Assembly (NCBI GenBank): GCA_903813345.2
Contig: CAIIXF020000006.1
Location: 11,350,348 to 11,414,347 of the forward strand
Reading direction: 5' to 3'
Length of the DNA: 64,000 bases
From: Owenia fusiformis
Lineage: Eukaryota > Annelida > Polychaeta > Sabellida > Oweniidae
The notes beneath the pieces were generated by a model. The model did no database searches. It saw only the letters and a list, made by a program, of their open reading frames with translations, and was not told where the DNA came from. Positions 23,122-34,381 of this stretch are shown one piece after another. Position 1 is the stretch's first letter. Every line of letters begins with the position of its first letter. A program made the translations under genes and the position numbers.

Positions 23122-24209
23122 ATAGAGATTATCCTATATGAGGTTCAGGATATTGGGATTATCCCGAGGCCAATATAATATATCTGCCCGAGGGCCGTAG
23201 GTCCCGAGGGTAGATGTATTATATTGGCCAAGGGATAATCCCAATATCCTGAACCGACTATAGGATGATCTGTTTATCCCATACCAATCACATTGTTCAA
23301 TTGGCCAAAGTTCAGAAACTTTGCAACCAATCGTGGAATTATTTCAAAATATTCATGTCCAGTTTTGTATTCTTGTTTCTTTTCCTGCTCAAATCGTTGA
23401 TTATTAACGGGGTATACTGCTCCTTCCCTTCTTTAAAGCATCAAACAGGTCGAGATTGTCTGCGTTTTTCTCCATTGTCGTTTACAGTATGCGAACGTTA
23501 CAAAAAAGAACCAATACGGGAACAGCGATTATGACGTAGCGGGCAGATATACTATATCTGCCCGCTCGGAGCGGGACGTAAAGCTATATCTGCCCGCTGA
23601 TGAAAATATAAGTTTTTACAAACCGGCTTTATGTACCCGTAACACGTCCAAGTATGGGATAAAAATATTTATCCCATACTTGGACGTGTTACGGGTACAT
23701 AAAGCCGGTTTGTAAAAACTTATATTTTCATCAGCGGGCAGATATAGCTTTACGTCCCGCTCCGAGCGGGCAGATATAGTATATCTGCCCGCTACGTCAT
23801 AATCGCTGTTCCCGTATTGGTTCTTTTTTGTAACGTTCGCATACTGTAAACGACAATGGAGAAAAACGCAGACAATCTCGACCTGTTTGATGCTTTAAAG
23901 AAGGGAAGGAGCAGTATACCCCGTTAATAATCAACGATTTGAGCAGGAAAAGAAACAAGAATACAAAACTGGACATGAATATTTTGAAATAATTCCACGA
24001 TTGGTTGCAAAGTTTCTGAACTTTGGCCAATTGAACAATGTGATTGGTATGGGATAAACAGATCATCCTATAGTCGGTTCAGGATATTGGGATTATCCCT
24101 TGGCCAATATAATACATCTACCCTCGGGACCTACGGCCCTCGGGCAGATATATTATATTGGCCTCGGGATAATCCCAATATCCTGAACCTCATATAGGAT
24201 AATCTCTAT
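23122..24209. repeat. Near-perfect 1,088-bp palindrome
   Basis: The two 544-bp arms are reverse complements as far as I could check. Two ORFs, 23265-23534 (+) and 23797-24066 (-), encode the same 89 residues. The axis is at about 23665.5 with a single A/A mispair and essentially no loop. Each arm begins with a smaller hairpin of about 160 bp whose loop holds GCCCGAGGGCCGTAGGTCCC. It is most simply a foldback mobile element, or alternatively an assembly fold-over. The 89-residue ORFs have no domain and are not called as genes. Confidence 0.9.
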
Positions 24210-24227
24210 TTATCCCATGGTTACAAG

Positions 24228-24310
24228 GATATAGATCGAATATCACGTGAAGATATAATTGATACGTGGATGAAGATATCATATTTTCGCAAACAATTCC
24301 CAAACCATCG
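24228..24310. repeat. Dispersed repeat, also at 32485-32572
   Basis: ATCGAATATCACGTGAA, ATCATATTTT.GCAAA and CCCAAACC.TCGAAT recur in the same order and orientation at 32485-32572. This marks two copies of one element end. Confidence 0.6.
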
Positions 24311-24412
24311 AATATCACTTTTGAAACCATTGAATATCACCTTTTGAAAGGTGATATTCGATGGTTTTAATATTCGATGGTTTCAAAAGTGATATTCGAT
24401 GGTTTTGATTTT
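24298..24412. repeat. Hairpin of ATATTCGATGGTTT units
   Basis: Two copies of AAACCATCGAATATCAC-type sequence on the left face three copies of the inverse (GATATTCGATGGTTT) on the right, around TTTTGAAA. This gives a stem with slippable registers. Confidence 0.75.
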
Positions 24413-24675
24413 TTCAATTATTTTTAATAATTCAGCAAGACGTTTCTTTATACTTTTATTTATTTCTTGGATCTAGTTTTTTCGGCGTTTCCATTAAATA
24501 CAAACCACACTGTTACGTCACGTTCATGACATTCGTTGAATTATGCAATGGAACTTCCATTGGAAGGCGTACATGTATTAATGTTGAAATAAATCTTGTT
24601 GAAATCTATCTGACTATTCGATGTTCGCTGGATAATAATTCCCCATTGGATAAACGGACAATCCTATGGTTTTTC

Positions 24676-24780
24676 AAAAATATCACTTATATCCACTCAT
24701 GGATATCAGTATCTTCACTCATTCGCTGCGCTCACTCGCGACGATATCAATATCCACTCATGGATATAAGTGATATTTTT
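24676..24780. repeat. Hairpin with CGCTGCGCTCACTCG loop
   Basis: AAAAATATCACTTATATCCA and CATGGATATC pair with the right arm ending TGGATATAAGTGATATTTTT. The GC-rich loop reads ATTCGCTGCGCTCACTCGC. No ORF. Confidence 0.85.
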
Positions 24781-24849
24781 TCAAAGCTACAGCATATTCC
24801 TATAGTACATACTTAAACTATATCTACTGTGAACAAATGATCTCTCAAA

Positions 24850-25831
24850 AGGTACCGTTGTAATTGGACGATGGGGTAGCGGTAGCATCTTATATCATTT
24901 GTGGTTCATTGGATGAGATCCTTGCATCGACCTTGAGGAAGATAGTTTACACTCTATAACTATACAATGCAGGCCCCACTGTTGTATGGCCAACAAGAAA
25001 CCGTATTATCTTATTTCCGACACCTTCGTTTGAATGTCTAATATAATCTAAGCATATCGAAAATATATAAGCCTATGTGGTGGATGTACATGCGCATGCT
25101 ATTTGAAATAGCAGAATACTGGTATCACAGAATCACAGAATACTGGTATACTGATATTTTCATATATATTATATAGTATATACCAGTATTCTGTGCGCGG
25201 CCCTGGAAAGTAAAACATTGTGATAAAGAAATCCATTAATTCAAGTCAGTATAGTGCAATAGAAAGTCCAATACTTGTCTTTCCTCGATATGAGACTAAT
25301 AATGTCCTCATCTTCAACATTTTTGAAACGGCTAGTGCTAGCGGCGGCCATTTTATCGTCTGATAATGACGTCATTTTAGTGGAATGCTGGGAATATTAT
25401 TCACCGGCAATGCATTGCGCGGTGTACAGTTAAAATTATTCACCGCTCGTTGACCAATCAAAATCGAGTATTTCAACTGAGGTACTAACAATATAAATTA
25501 TTATCTAAAAGACGACAAATCCAACACCTTTGTTTAGTAACTTCTGTATTATTGGAATTAAAGGGGCAACAAGGCCTGTAGAGAGACAATAGGAACATTT
25601 TAACTTTTTCTGAGCTATCAAGGCAACATTTGGCTTAACATCTTCTTTGACATACCTATTTTCTTAATATGTATGGATAAACTATCAATTTCAGCATTAA
25701 GATTAGAAGTGTAAATTCAGTTCAGAGTTTCAAAAAGGGGAAATCCACTTTATATTTTTAAGATCCACCATGTTTCAAGAGGAATATCAGCTGAAATAAT
25801 GTTTATCTAAGGGGTTTCTTTGTAGATAATT
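24850..25831. other. Intergenic with small hairpin and CCAATCA-type repeat
   Basis: CACAGAATACTGGTATA and TATACCAGTATTCTGTG form a hairpin at 25132-25194. At 25460-25496, GAGTATTTCAACTGAGGTAC repeats a block found twice at 33715-33812. Otherwise no coding signal. Confidence 0.5.
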
Positions 25832-25832
25832 A

Positions 25833-25977
25833 TAGGATATCCTATGATTTTGAGGAATATCATTTTTATCTACGAGGTGATATTGATATCTGCACGAGAG
25901 AGCAAAGCGAACAAGTGCATATATCAATATCACCGAGTAGATTAAAATGATATTCTGAAAAAAATCACAGGATGTTC
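25833..25977. repeat. Hairpin with ACGAGAGAGCAAAGCG loop
   Basis: The left arm runs AGGATATCCT...ATCTACGAGGTGATATTGATAT. It pairs with ATATCAATATCACCGAGTAG and onward to ATCACAGGATGTTCT, with mismatches. The loop is ACGAGAGAGCAAAGCGAAC. Confidence 0.75.
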
Positions 25978-25978
25978 T

Positions 25979-26250
25979 TATTATTCTACACTTACAAGGA
26001 GTGTACTAAATGTATAATATCATTGCAAAATTAATTTCATGCCAAACAGAGTCAATTTGGCGGGAAATCAACAAACGGAGTATATCGTCACAATATCCTC
26101 CGCATATTGGGTTTTCCGGAGTATATCGTCACGATATCCTCTGCCCGGAGTATATCGTTACGATATCCTCCGGTTATTCATTTTGCCAATAAATATCAAA
26201 TTTATTTTTTAATGTTATTGTACATTTAGTGCACTAAGTGTAGGATAATA
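25979..26250. mobile_element. MITE with three internal palindromes
   Basis: The ends TATTATTCTACACTT and AAGTGTAGGATAATA are inverted repeats extending through TGTACTAAATGTA. The centre carries three near-identical 24-25-bp palindromes of the form GGAGTATATCGT.AC.ATATCCTCC at about 26076-26172. No ORF of its own. Confidence 0.7.
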
Positions 26251-26332
26251 AAAATATATGTAAGTCTTGATGAAATATCCAAACTTAAATAGATTTTGAC
26301 ACTGGTCCATGATTGTCGAATGGCCCTCTACA

Positions 26333-26477
26333 CACTGGGGAGTATCGTGATGCAACAACACCGTGTTGTTGCATCAAGATGGCCAGACTTCCGGTGATAG
26401 ATTTTCGTACGATATTTTGTTTCCCCAATTAAACCCATTTCTAGGACGAGTTACTCAATAACCATACACGTGCAGTT
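26333..26477. repeat. Left part of an interrupted GATGCAACAACACC element
   Basis: Matches the reverse complement of 36030-36177 almost base for base. It includes the 27-bp palindrome formed by GATGCAACAACAC and GTGTTGTTGCATC. It is cut at 26477 by the transposon that follows, and its continuation is at 30833-30992. Confidence 0.85.
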
Positions 26478-28039
26478 TAGTCCGGTTGCCAAATACCTCT
26501 GACAGGCTAAAGGTCGTTTTAAGGTATAAAGTTTTTTTCTGTGCATTTTTCTATTGCTACACATGTATTCTTTAAAATGAAATAATCTGCAAAATCATAT
26601 ATGTTGAGCATTTTTTTTAATCGCACCATATAATTATGTAATTAATTTCAAAGGGGGCGTGGCACTTTGAAAGTTATAACATGTTAACAGTCATTAAAAA
26701 TTATTAGACCACTGAGAAATATGTGATTTGGAGAGATAGAGAGAACAAAGGTTTAATTTAAAATACATTGCGTGTTTTCAGCCTGACCCCCAGGGGCCGT
26801 GAATGGGGGGAGGGGTCGGGAAAACAGGAATTTTGAGATCTTTCTGAAGTATAGCTTTATTATACTCAAATGAAAGGGAATTAAGAGTAGATTGCAAATA
26901 TTGTATCATTTTTCTGATTCGGGCCTCCTGAAATTCAAAATGGCCGCCTAGTGTAGGATTTCGCAATAATTTTGTGATCTTTAAAGTATGCGTATTTTAT
27001 ATTCAATTTGAAGGAATGTGAGAGTAGGTCACTGTTATAGTATTGTTTTTCCTAATTCATGCCTTAAGATTCAAAATGGCTGCATAGAGCAGGAATTCTG
27101 TATTACTTAAAGATCTTTTCAAAGTAGTGTTACATGATACTATATTAGATTTCAAATAGTATTGTCTTGATGATTTATACCTTTGAAACCCCTTAATGGT
27201 CACTCATATGCTTAAATCTGTGAAACTTCTTATATATCTCTAATGTATGTATGTCTTAATATCTGTGCGAGTTGCTGATATCTAGTTTGAGATTGATTAC
27301 ATAGTATTACAATAAAAAAAACTTTGTTAAAAGATAATACCTATAGTACATATTTTGATAGAAGCACATGCAATTATATTCAATGTACCTCAATTTATAA
27401 AGTCATCATGTGATACAAAATATGATGCTTTTTAACCTAATTTGTCAAAAAATGTCATCCAAACGAAAATGTGACTACACTAACATTCCATTTTCATAGA
27501 GGTGTGAAAAATAACAATTGTGATCTTTCCCCTCTAAGAGATTACTGAATCACCAACTTAGTTATCAACAATTATTTACCTCTACAAATATTGCTTGGGA
27601 CTATACTGCTTCTGCTGTTGTATCTAGATTGATACAGATAATTTTAAACAATTTTGGAGCAAACATGTCCTTTAACCCATACATTGGTGATATTGGCAGT
27701 ACAACTAAAAAGAATATTGAGCTATCAAATCCCCAAGTATGGAGGATACTTTACCAGATTGACTACAATGAAAGAGAAATCAGTTAAGCCTGCCACCTTA
27801 ACAAAGTACTAGCCATTGGCTGACATGAAACCATCCGACCCTAGCACAATGATGACCATGATGATTAAAGCTAAACATCTTACAAATGAATATGGCATGG
27901 AATATACAATTTTAACATAGATCAGCAACTCTATAAAATAGCAATAGCATTAGGTGTGACTAAAGCATATTCAACCAACTTGGTGGAATGAACCAAGTTA
28001 TTATGATTGTCAGATTCCTCATCAGTCTGAGCTGACAAC

Positions 28040-28136
28040 CTGTCCACCACGGAATGCGTCATGATAAACCATGACATCTTATTACTTCTCAGCCCTGTTC
28101 CAGGTGAAACAGAAATTATGAGTATCAGAATGCACA
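28040..28136. repeat. Dispersed repeat fragment (copy 2, inverted)
   Basis: The reverse complement matches 16886-16985, including GATGTCATGGTTTATCATGA. The shared reading frame (AEK, then DVMVYHDA) is broken here by two stops, so it is a decayed copy. Confidence 0.5.
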
Positions 28137-29653
28137 GAATGTAAGCATCCTCCAAGTGTTAAGTAAATACCAAGCTGGTGTGCAGAAATTGAGTGTGATA
28201 TAATATCATAAATATGATCATATGATATATATAGCGTATTCTTCTTGTGCACCATAACCACAACCAGCAGTTGCAGGATCAGTTCACCATGCAGCGAAAA
28301 TCACCTGGGAGGGCAGTGGTGGATATAAAGCGCTTAAAACAATCTACAACAGCACTGAAGTTCGAACCCTACCCCCAACAATTAAGGCATTTGCAGATTG
28401 CAGAAATTTCAAGGGGGCTCATTGGAAAACTTGAGATATGCAGATTGTCCCAATCCATCCGCCCTTGAATCAACACAATTTAGTTGAGAAAAAGTTGAGA
28501 ATTATTACTTAGGAGCTTTACCAGAAGACATACTGTGTCTCATCAGAAGTCTTGAAGCCCATAAATGTGGATGGCTGGATGGCGCGCTTCAGGAGAAAAT
28601 GACTGTATAGCAGTACAGCGACAGTGTTGATTATGTAATAGTTATCTAACTAGAAAACGACAACTCCACGGAGTAGCAAATCCCAACGAACACTACAATA
28701 TATTCATGAATCTGTATATGGCATGATGTGATTATTTACCATCTACTCTACCCTTGATCAAATTGACAGATATTAAAAGGCATACATTACAGATATATCA
28801 GAATTTCACCTGGGGTATATTCCTCAACACTACCCCTGGTAATACGAATAATGTGTAATATCGACAAATACACCCCTTAGATATCTAAGCACGAGTGCCA
28901 AAGGGAAAGGACCAAAAGTTGTAATGGAACTTAGCAAGAAAAAGCAAACTCTAAGTGTATACCAGTCAAGAAAAACAAACCCCATATATCCCAAAACCAT
29001 GATCTAACATGAAAAGAAACAATGTCTTTCCCCCGCCATTCAAGAACCAATATCACAATCCAAGACTAGAACACCAAGGGACATTTCATTCATACTGAAG
29101 TCATTACAATACATGTTGAAGAAAAAATTAGAAATTGATATCTAATACTCATAACATCAAAAATAGTTGTAGATACAAGTACTCATATAAGATAGAGCAT
29201 TCAGTCTCAAATGATGTGGGATAGATAAAATCCAGTCTCCAAGTCCATAGGCGTTTCAAAGGGTCAACATCCATTCGCAAAAGCCATCGCCATAATCCAT
29301 AAAACACAATAATTCACAATGGTCATCAGGAGAGAACTATGGCTGGGTTCGATCCCTATTTCTCAACCATTAATGCCAGTGCTGGGATCTACCTCAAAAG
29401 GTGCCAAGTGAAAAAATTGTGAGTTCAGCGCCAATTTCTTAAACAATTCCTACATCCTTCAGCATCTCAAGTGGTAAAACTTGAAACTTCGAAATTAATG
29501 ACTTGTATTTTTCAGCAAAGACCAGAAAGTATTTCTTAAACTTTTTACAAGTATAACCTTGACCTAACAGTTTGATCACTAAAGTATTGTGTCTTGACTT
29601 AAAATCTAAATATTTAGAGCATGCAATGCCATATCTAATAAGCTAGGATACGT

Positions 29654-29754
29654 ACACCCCATATGATAGAGCTAGGCACAAAAGCTTTCGAACACTTCAC
29701 TCCCTTCAGTCGTTCGGGGTACATAAAACATTTGTACCTAGCCCTGCATGGTGT
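29654..29754. repeat. Hairpin with CCCTTCAGTCGTTCGGGG loop
   Basis: ACACCCCATATGATAGAGC and TAGGCACAAAAG pair imperfectly with ACATTTGTACCTAGC and GCATGGTGT. The loop contains CTCCCTTCAGTCGTTCGG. It sits inside the 4.36-kb transposon. Confidence 0.6.
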
Positions 29755-30832
29755 AATCGTCGATATAACACCTGCTCTTCAGTCTATATTTCTTAAATAT
29801 AGTATAATATAGCCTTACTTTGAAGAAATCTCTGAGTAATAGCGAATTTCTACTCTAGAAACAATACAATGATTGTTATCTACTTCAATTTGAGTATAAA
29901 TGAATAAACACAAGGAGCACACACGTCTCAAACTCGTGGTTACAGCACCTAATTGCCTAGTTTGAACTTGCTGGCGCTCAAGCCCTCTCGGCCATATAGA
30001 CATACTTTGAATGAATCAGGAAATTATTGTGTAATCCTACATTAGGCAGCCATTTTGAATTTTTCGAGGCCTGAATCAGAAAAATGATACAATATTTGCA
30101 ATCCACTCTAAATTGCCTTTCATTTGAGTATAATAAAGCTACACTTCAGAAAGATCTCAAAATTAATGAAAATTCTTTTTCCCCACCCACTCCCTCCTAT
30201 ACTCAGCCCGGGGGGGGGGCAGGGTGAAAAACATAGAATATATGTGGAAAAGATGGATGTTGTGAATATACTACCAAAATTTAAAAAAAAAATATTCAGT
30301 ACTTTGGTTTAAAAATAAAGACTTAATATTTTCGCGTAATAGTCCCGTCATTTTTAAAGTGGTGGCCATCTTGATAACAGACATATGGTTGGAGGACTTC
30401 ACTCTATGTCTGGGATAATAACCAATTAAAAGCAATTTGCTTTTGCCTACAAATGCATTAGTTTGTGAAATATTGATCTTAAAACTTGGATTTTCTAAGA
30501 TTATCGATATAAATCTGCAAAAAAACAATTATTAGAAAAAATGATGACTCAGCACTTTTTAAGACATTATAATTTTATGCATTTGTCGAGTTTTGAAGAG
30601 GTCTGTGTTAAATAAGTGCTTAATATAACCTCACAATATATTTTTCAGTGAGATAAATTAGAATAATTGAAAAATAAAGTAAAAAATTTGCTGAGTCAGC
30701 AGAAAAAAATGCTCAACCTATAAAATTTTGCAGATTGTTTAATTTACTTAAGAATGTCCAGTACTATCAGAATATGCAAAGAAAAAAACTTTATACCCTA
30801 AAACGACCCCTTCCTTCTTGGCCACCGGACTA

Positions 30833-30992
30833 GTTAGCGAACGATCTATATTTAAAGAAACTGTCATTAGTATACATGTACCATCACCAAGAAGCAATAA
30901 GTTCACGGTTTTAGTTCCTCACTATTGATGCAACAACACCAAACCGAAGATGCAACAACACTCCTCTAGATTTGAGCAATGATGCAGCAACA
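30833..30992. repeat. Right part of the interrupted GATGCAACAACACC element
   Basis: Continues, after the transposon, the sequence that stops at 26477. It matches the reverse complement of 35888-36032 and carries three GATGCA(A/G)CAACAC motifs. Confidence 0.85.
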
Positions 30993-31414
30993 CCAATTAA
31001 TAGTATAATTTCAGAAGACCATAAATCTCGAGAGGAACAGATTTTTAAATGCTACTATTGCAATACCGTTACCAATTAGCCTACCCATATTTGCGTTCTT
31101 CTCAAGGCATTCAAAATACACGTCCTGTGGGCGAAGATCCTTTATATGTATTTTCAAAAATTTATACTTTTACATATTATAATGTACTGGACGTTATTCT
31201 ATAACATAGTTCAATCGCCTTTAACATGGCAAGCTTTAGTAACCCAATCTATTTTCATAAACCACTGTTCCATAGCTTGATGGCCCTGACTCCAGTTAGT
31301 ATCATTCAAAATGGTGGACAAACATCTTTCGTTCTCGGTAAACATGATGAGCTATTGGATATTATCATGATATTATCTGTCATCCATCTGTGGAACAGTG
31401 ATAAACTAGTAGAT

Positions 31415-31745
31415 GTACAGGGGCGGATCTGGGAACCAACAAGGGGGGGGGGAATTTCAGGTCAGAGAAAAACACGTCCGCGCTTGCTGGGAAAAAGATT
31501 TTGGGCCCCTAAAACCCAAAAGTGGGCCCAAATTTTGAAATTTAGAGGCCCATTTTCTTCAAAATTTGGCCTGAAATTAAAAAATAAAGCCTTAAAAGGC
31601 CCATTAATGATCAAAAAGACCCACTTTTTGGGGCCTGAAGGCCTTTTTTGGCCCAAAATCTTTTTAGGGCCCAATTTTTTTTCTGGGCCCACCAAAGGGG
31701 GGGGGGCGGGCCCCCAGCCCCCCCCCCCCCCTAATCCGCCAGTGA
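31415..31745. repeat. Repeat with GGCGGAT ends, G/C runs and GGCCC motifs
   Basis: Starts GGGGCGGATCTGGGAACC and ends CCCCCTAATCCGCC, with poly-G and poly-C stretches and many GGGCCC or AGGCCC blocks between. The ORF across it (31226-31789, + strand) and the opposite ORF are consequences of low stop-codon density here. I do not call a gene. Confidence 0.6.
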
Positions 31746-32323
31746 TGTACGTTACCACTGTTTATCAAATTATAACTAAAACAGTTTAACTGTGACATTC
31801 GTGAGCTGATGTTGATGGGATGATTGCTACATCTATGATATAATATGACATGATTCTTTATTTCCTACAATTTGGAGAGCCAACGTGTAAAAACGTCTAA
31901 TTGACTTTATTAGAGAGGCCGTTTAGTTACACGTTTAATGGAAATCTTGCACGACGCACATGTAGAATTATTGCTCTCTTTGGATTCCTTCTCTCCGACT
32001 GAGTAAAAAGGTAAACAAAAGTGATAAGATTTAGGGCCCAAACGGTAAATTGATAGGGGTACAGTTATCCCAGATATCCCGGGCCCTCGGGAAATATCAT
32101 ATTGTCTCTCGAAATAAAACCAATATTGAGTCCCTCTCAGTAAATAACTTTTATATAATAGCATTGTATAACTGCAATATCATTAAACCAACACTCATCC
32201 TATACAACTCTTGAGAACGATGTACAACTCCTGGATAGCGTAAACTCCTGAGCAGCGTATACAACTCTTCAACTTGATATATGACATCATACTTTGGGTG
32301 GGATAACAAAGGATATACAATAT
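31746..32323. other. Intergenic, no gene supported
   Basis: Contains a short palindrome ATATCCCGGGCCCTCGGGAAATAT near 32075-32098, with the same CCCGGG/CTCGGG character as the hairpin loops. The ORFs at 31910-32552 (- strand) lack domains. Confidence 0.4.
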
Positions 32324-32460
32324 ACAATTGTAGACCCCTCTTGAGGTCAACTGGCAAAATTGTATACCGATACTGTAAACGTTGAAAGTACTGTTGATCA
32401 CTGAGACCAGATGTCGAGGACACTTTTGCCAGTTGACCGAAAAAAGAGGTTAACAATTGT
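32324..32460. repeat. Hairpin, copy 1 of a pair
   Basis: ACAATTGTAGACCCCTCTTG pairs with a right arm ending AAGAGGTTAACAATTGT. GGTCAACTGGCAAAA pairs with TTTTGCCAGTTGACC. The loop is GAGACCAGATGTCGAGGAC. Closely related to the hairpin at 32686. Confidence 0.8.
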
Positions 32461-32685
32461 TCTGTTAGTCCAAATAATATAATAATTGGACGAATATATA
32501 ATCGAATATCACGTGAACATATTTGATAAGTAAAGGTATCATATTTTAGCAAAAAATCCCCAAACCGTCGAATACTTGTAATTTTTTACACAACTTATTT
32601 TTTCAAAATTAAAAAAATTTCAACATTAAAAAAAACAATTTTTCAAAAATAGGGGTCAACAGTACCTAGTAGTGGTCAACAGTTT

Positions 32686-32854
32686 ACAATTGTTGACCTC
32701 CCCAGAGGCCAACCGGCAAAATTGTATACCGAGACTGTAAACCGAAAAAATACTGTTGACAGAGACCGAAGGTCGAGGTCAACAGTAGTTTCAAGGTTTA
32801 CAGTCGAGGTATATGATTTTGACGGTTGATCGAATGGAGAGGTCTACTATTGTT
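32686..32854. repeat. Hairpin, copy 2 of a pair
   Basis: ACAATTGTTGACCTCC and GGCAAAATTGTATACCGA pair with TCGAGGTATATGATTTTGAC and AGAGGTCTACTATTGT. The loop is GAGACCGAAGGTCGAGGTC. It shares its stem with copy 1 but has a longer arm (GACTGTAAACC / GGTTTACAGTC). Confidence 0.8.
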
Positions 32855-33195
32855 TTGTTAGTCCGAGTAAACTAATAATACACATATAGACGACGATCAT
32901 CAATCGGCATGGCTTCATTTCACAACCTTTTCTCCGAACCACGTTAGCAATATTTTTTTAGAAAATATGGAGACAGTGCAAGAAGCTTAACTCTGTATTT
33001 GGCACATCACGGCGTACTCGTTAGTGAATTAATGTTAATTTTAAGTTTCTATTTGTATTTTTGCTATACTTGTCGCCTAGTAAAGTCATTTTCATCAACA
33101 CTTACAAAATGTCCGTCTTCCATGATTTTTTGTGACGTCATGAAACTTTTTTCAGAAGTAGCGGTCAACAGTACCTAGTAGCGGTCAACAGTGTA

Positions 33196-33366
33196 CAAAT
33201 AGTGACTGCCATTGAGGGAAATAGTGCAAGATATTTTCCTCAAGGGAATATCCTGTCCACTGACATGTTCCCGAGGCTGCAGGCCGAGGGAACAAGTCAG
33301 TGGACAGGATATTCCCGAGAGGAAAATTTTTACACTATTTCCCGAAAATGTGGCAGTCACTATTTG
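33196..33366. repeat. Long hairpin with CCCGAGGCTGCAGGCCGAGGG loop
   Basis: Arms of about 70 bp: CAAATAGTGACTGCC...GGGAATATCCTGTCCACTGA against TCAGTGGACAGGATATTCCC...GGCAGTCACTATTTG. The few mismatches are near the middle. ORFs on both strands (33175-33405) simply reflect the palindrome. Confidence 0.9.
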
Positions 33367-33396
33367 TTTTATTATATACCTGATAAAGTGATAAGT

Positions 33397-33654
33397 ACTC
33401 TGTAAACAAAAACAAAATTGAGAAGTCTTTTCATTTCAATATCAAATGTTCACAGGTTCTTATTGGCATTTAAAGGCATTTTACCTTTCAACTCCTATAA
33501 TCTCAGATTTGGGGGAAGATAAAATGTACTATTGACTGGTCACATGACCTAACTGGTGATAAGTACAATTCATCTTCCCTGAAAGCAGGGATTTAGGACT
33601 TTCCAGGGAATTTGTTCATCTATTCCATGTCATGTGACCATGAATAAGCCAATG
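33397..33654. repeat. Dispersed repeat, copy 1 (second at 56207)
   Basis: About 258 bp nearly identical to 56207-56463, including TTTCAACTCCTATAATCTCA and GACTGGTCACATGACCTAAC. Internal inverted blocks (GGGGAAGAT / ATCTTCCC) make it a probable MITE. Confidence 0.85.
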
Positions 33655-33669
33655 AGCATCTAGAATACA

Positions 33670-33812
33670 TTTGAGGTATATAATAATACATAATTTTGAC
33701 CGCTAATCACCCAATCAGAATCGAGTATTTCAGTTGAGGTACTAACAATACATTTTGTTGCCCGCTCATCAACCAATCAGAATTGAGTATTTCAATTGAG
33801 GTACTAACAACA
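33670..33812. repeat. Two tandem copies of a CCAATCAGAATCGAGTATTT block
   Basis: CCAATCAGAAT(C/T)GAGTATTTCA(G/A)TTGAGGTACTAACAA occurs twice, about 65 bp apart, and once at 25460-25496. No ORF. Confidence 0.7.
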
Positions 33813-33909
33813 CAAAATGACTGATATCTGTTGTCTTTCCAAAATTAAATTAGTTATTTGTAAGCAATTTCCATACGGTAAATCAAGGGCATTTAATTTA
33901 GAAAATGTA

Positions 33910-34381
33910 TAAGGTATGAGTACCGTAATCCAACACCAAATTCGAAAATTCATAACAATACTTTGCACATATGGCGTTCGTGACCAACTATAAAACGCTT
34001 ACCCCCCATAGTGTTATATATCAAAATGTACCTGTTCATATAGGGGTTCGATTGATCTACATCAAATTATAGGGAGTCAGGTTACTTTTTGAGATATCAG
34101 CGTCCATTTATTGTGACTCGCGTTTGCTACCACTTCCTCAATTCTGATATGATAGGCAAACGCGTAGTATACATGCTCACGTCGGAACTATTTTTGACCT
34201 ACATCGCTATTTTCGTAATTCAAATGAAAGTTGAACTCCTCCTCTTTATTTTGATACCAAATAGTGGCATACTAGGTACCCTAGAAGCCAACTATGGCGT
34301 TATTTAGAACAATACCACGAGTTTTTAAATGGACTATATAGGGGTCATACCTTTTGGCGGATGGATATGGAACCTCATACC
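33910..34381. repeat. 472-bp direct repeat, left copy
   Basis: Identical over its whole length to 35170-35641. Its ends are short inverted repeats (AGGTATGAGTACC against GGAACCTCATACC). A 72-codon ORF is carried in both copies but has no known domain. Confidence 0.95.

Larger units (their letters stand above)
26478..30832. mobile_element. 4.36-kb transposon with long inverted ends, coding capacity lost
   Basis: Both ends read TAGTCCGG inward, and GTT occurs on each side (26475-26477 and 30833-30835). Imperfect inverted homology continues for about 0.5-0.8 kb. It includes the blocks ATACCTTAAAACGACC (30797, here with one change), GCAAATATTGTATCATTTTT and CAGAAAGATCTCAAAAT. In the left arm a roughly 145-bp block is repeated in tandem (26830-27110). 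The middle (27.1-29.9 kb) has only short ORFs and no recognisable transposase. The insertion interrupts an older repeat whose intact copy lies at 35888-36177. Confidence 0.75.

Noticed and set aside
23265-24066. Two identical 89-residue ORFs facing each other
   Set aside because: They are mirror images produced by the palindrome, and the peptide has no domain.
28361-28371. tRNA-like B box (GTTCGAACCCT), and a similar GGTTCGATCCC at about 29353
   Set aside because: No convincing A box, acceptor stem or cloverleaf could be built around either.
31226-31789. 187-codon ORF on the + strand
   Set aside because: Most of it translates a G/C-run repeat (PPPPPNPP, GGGGISG type). The opposite strand is open for the same reason.
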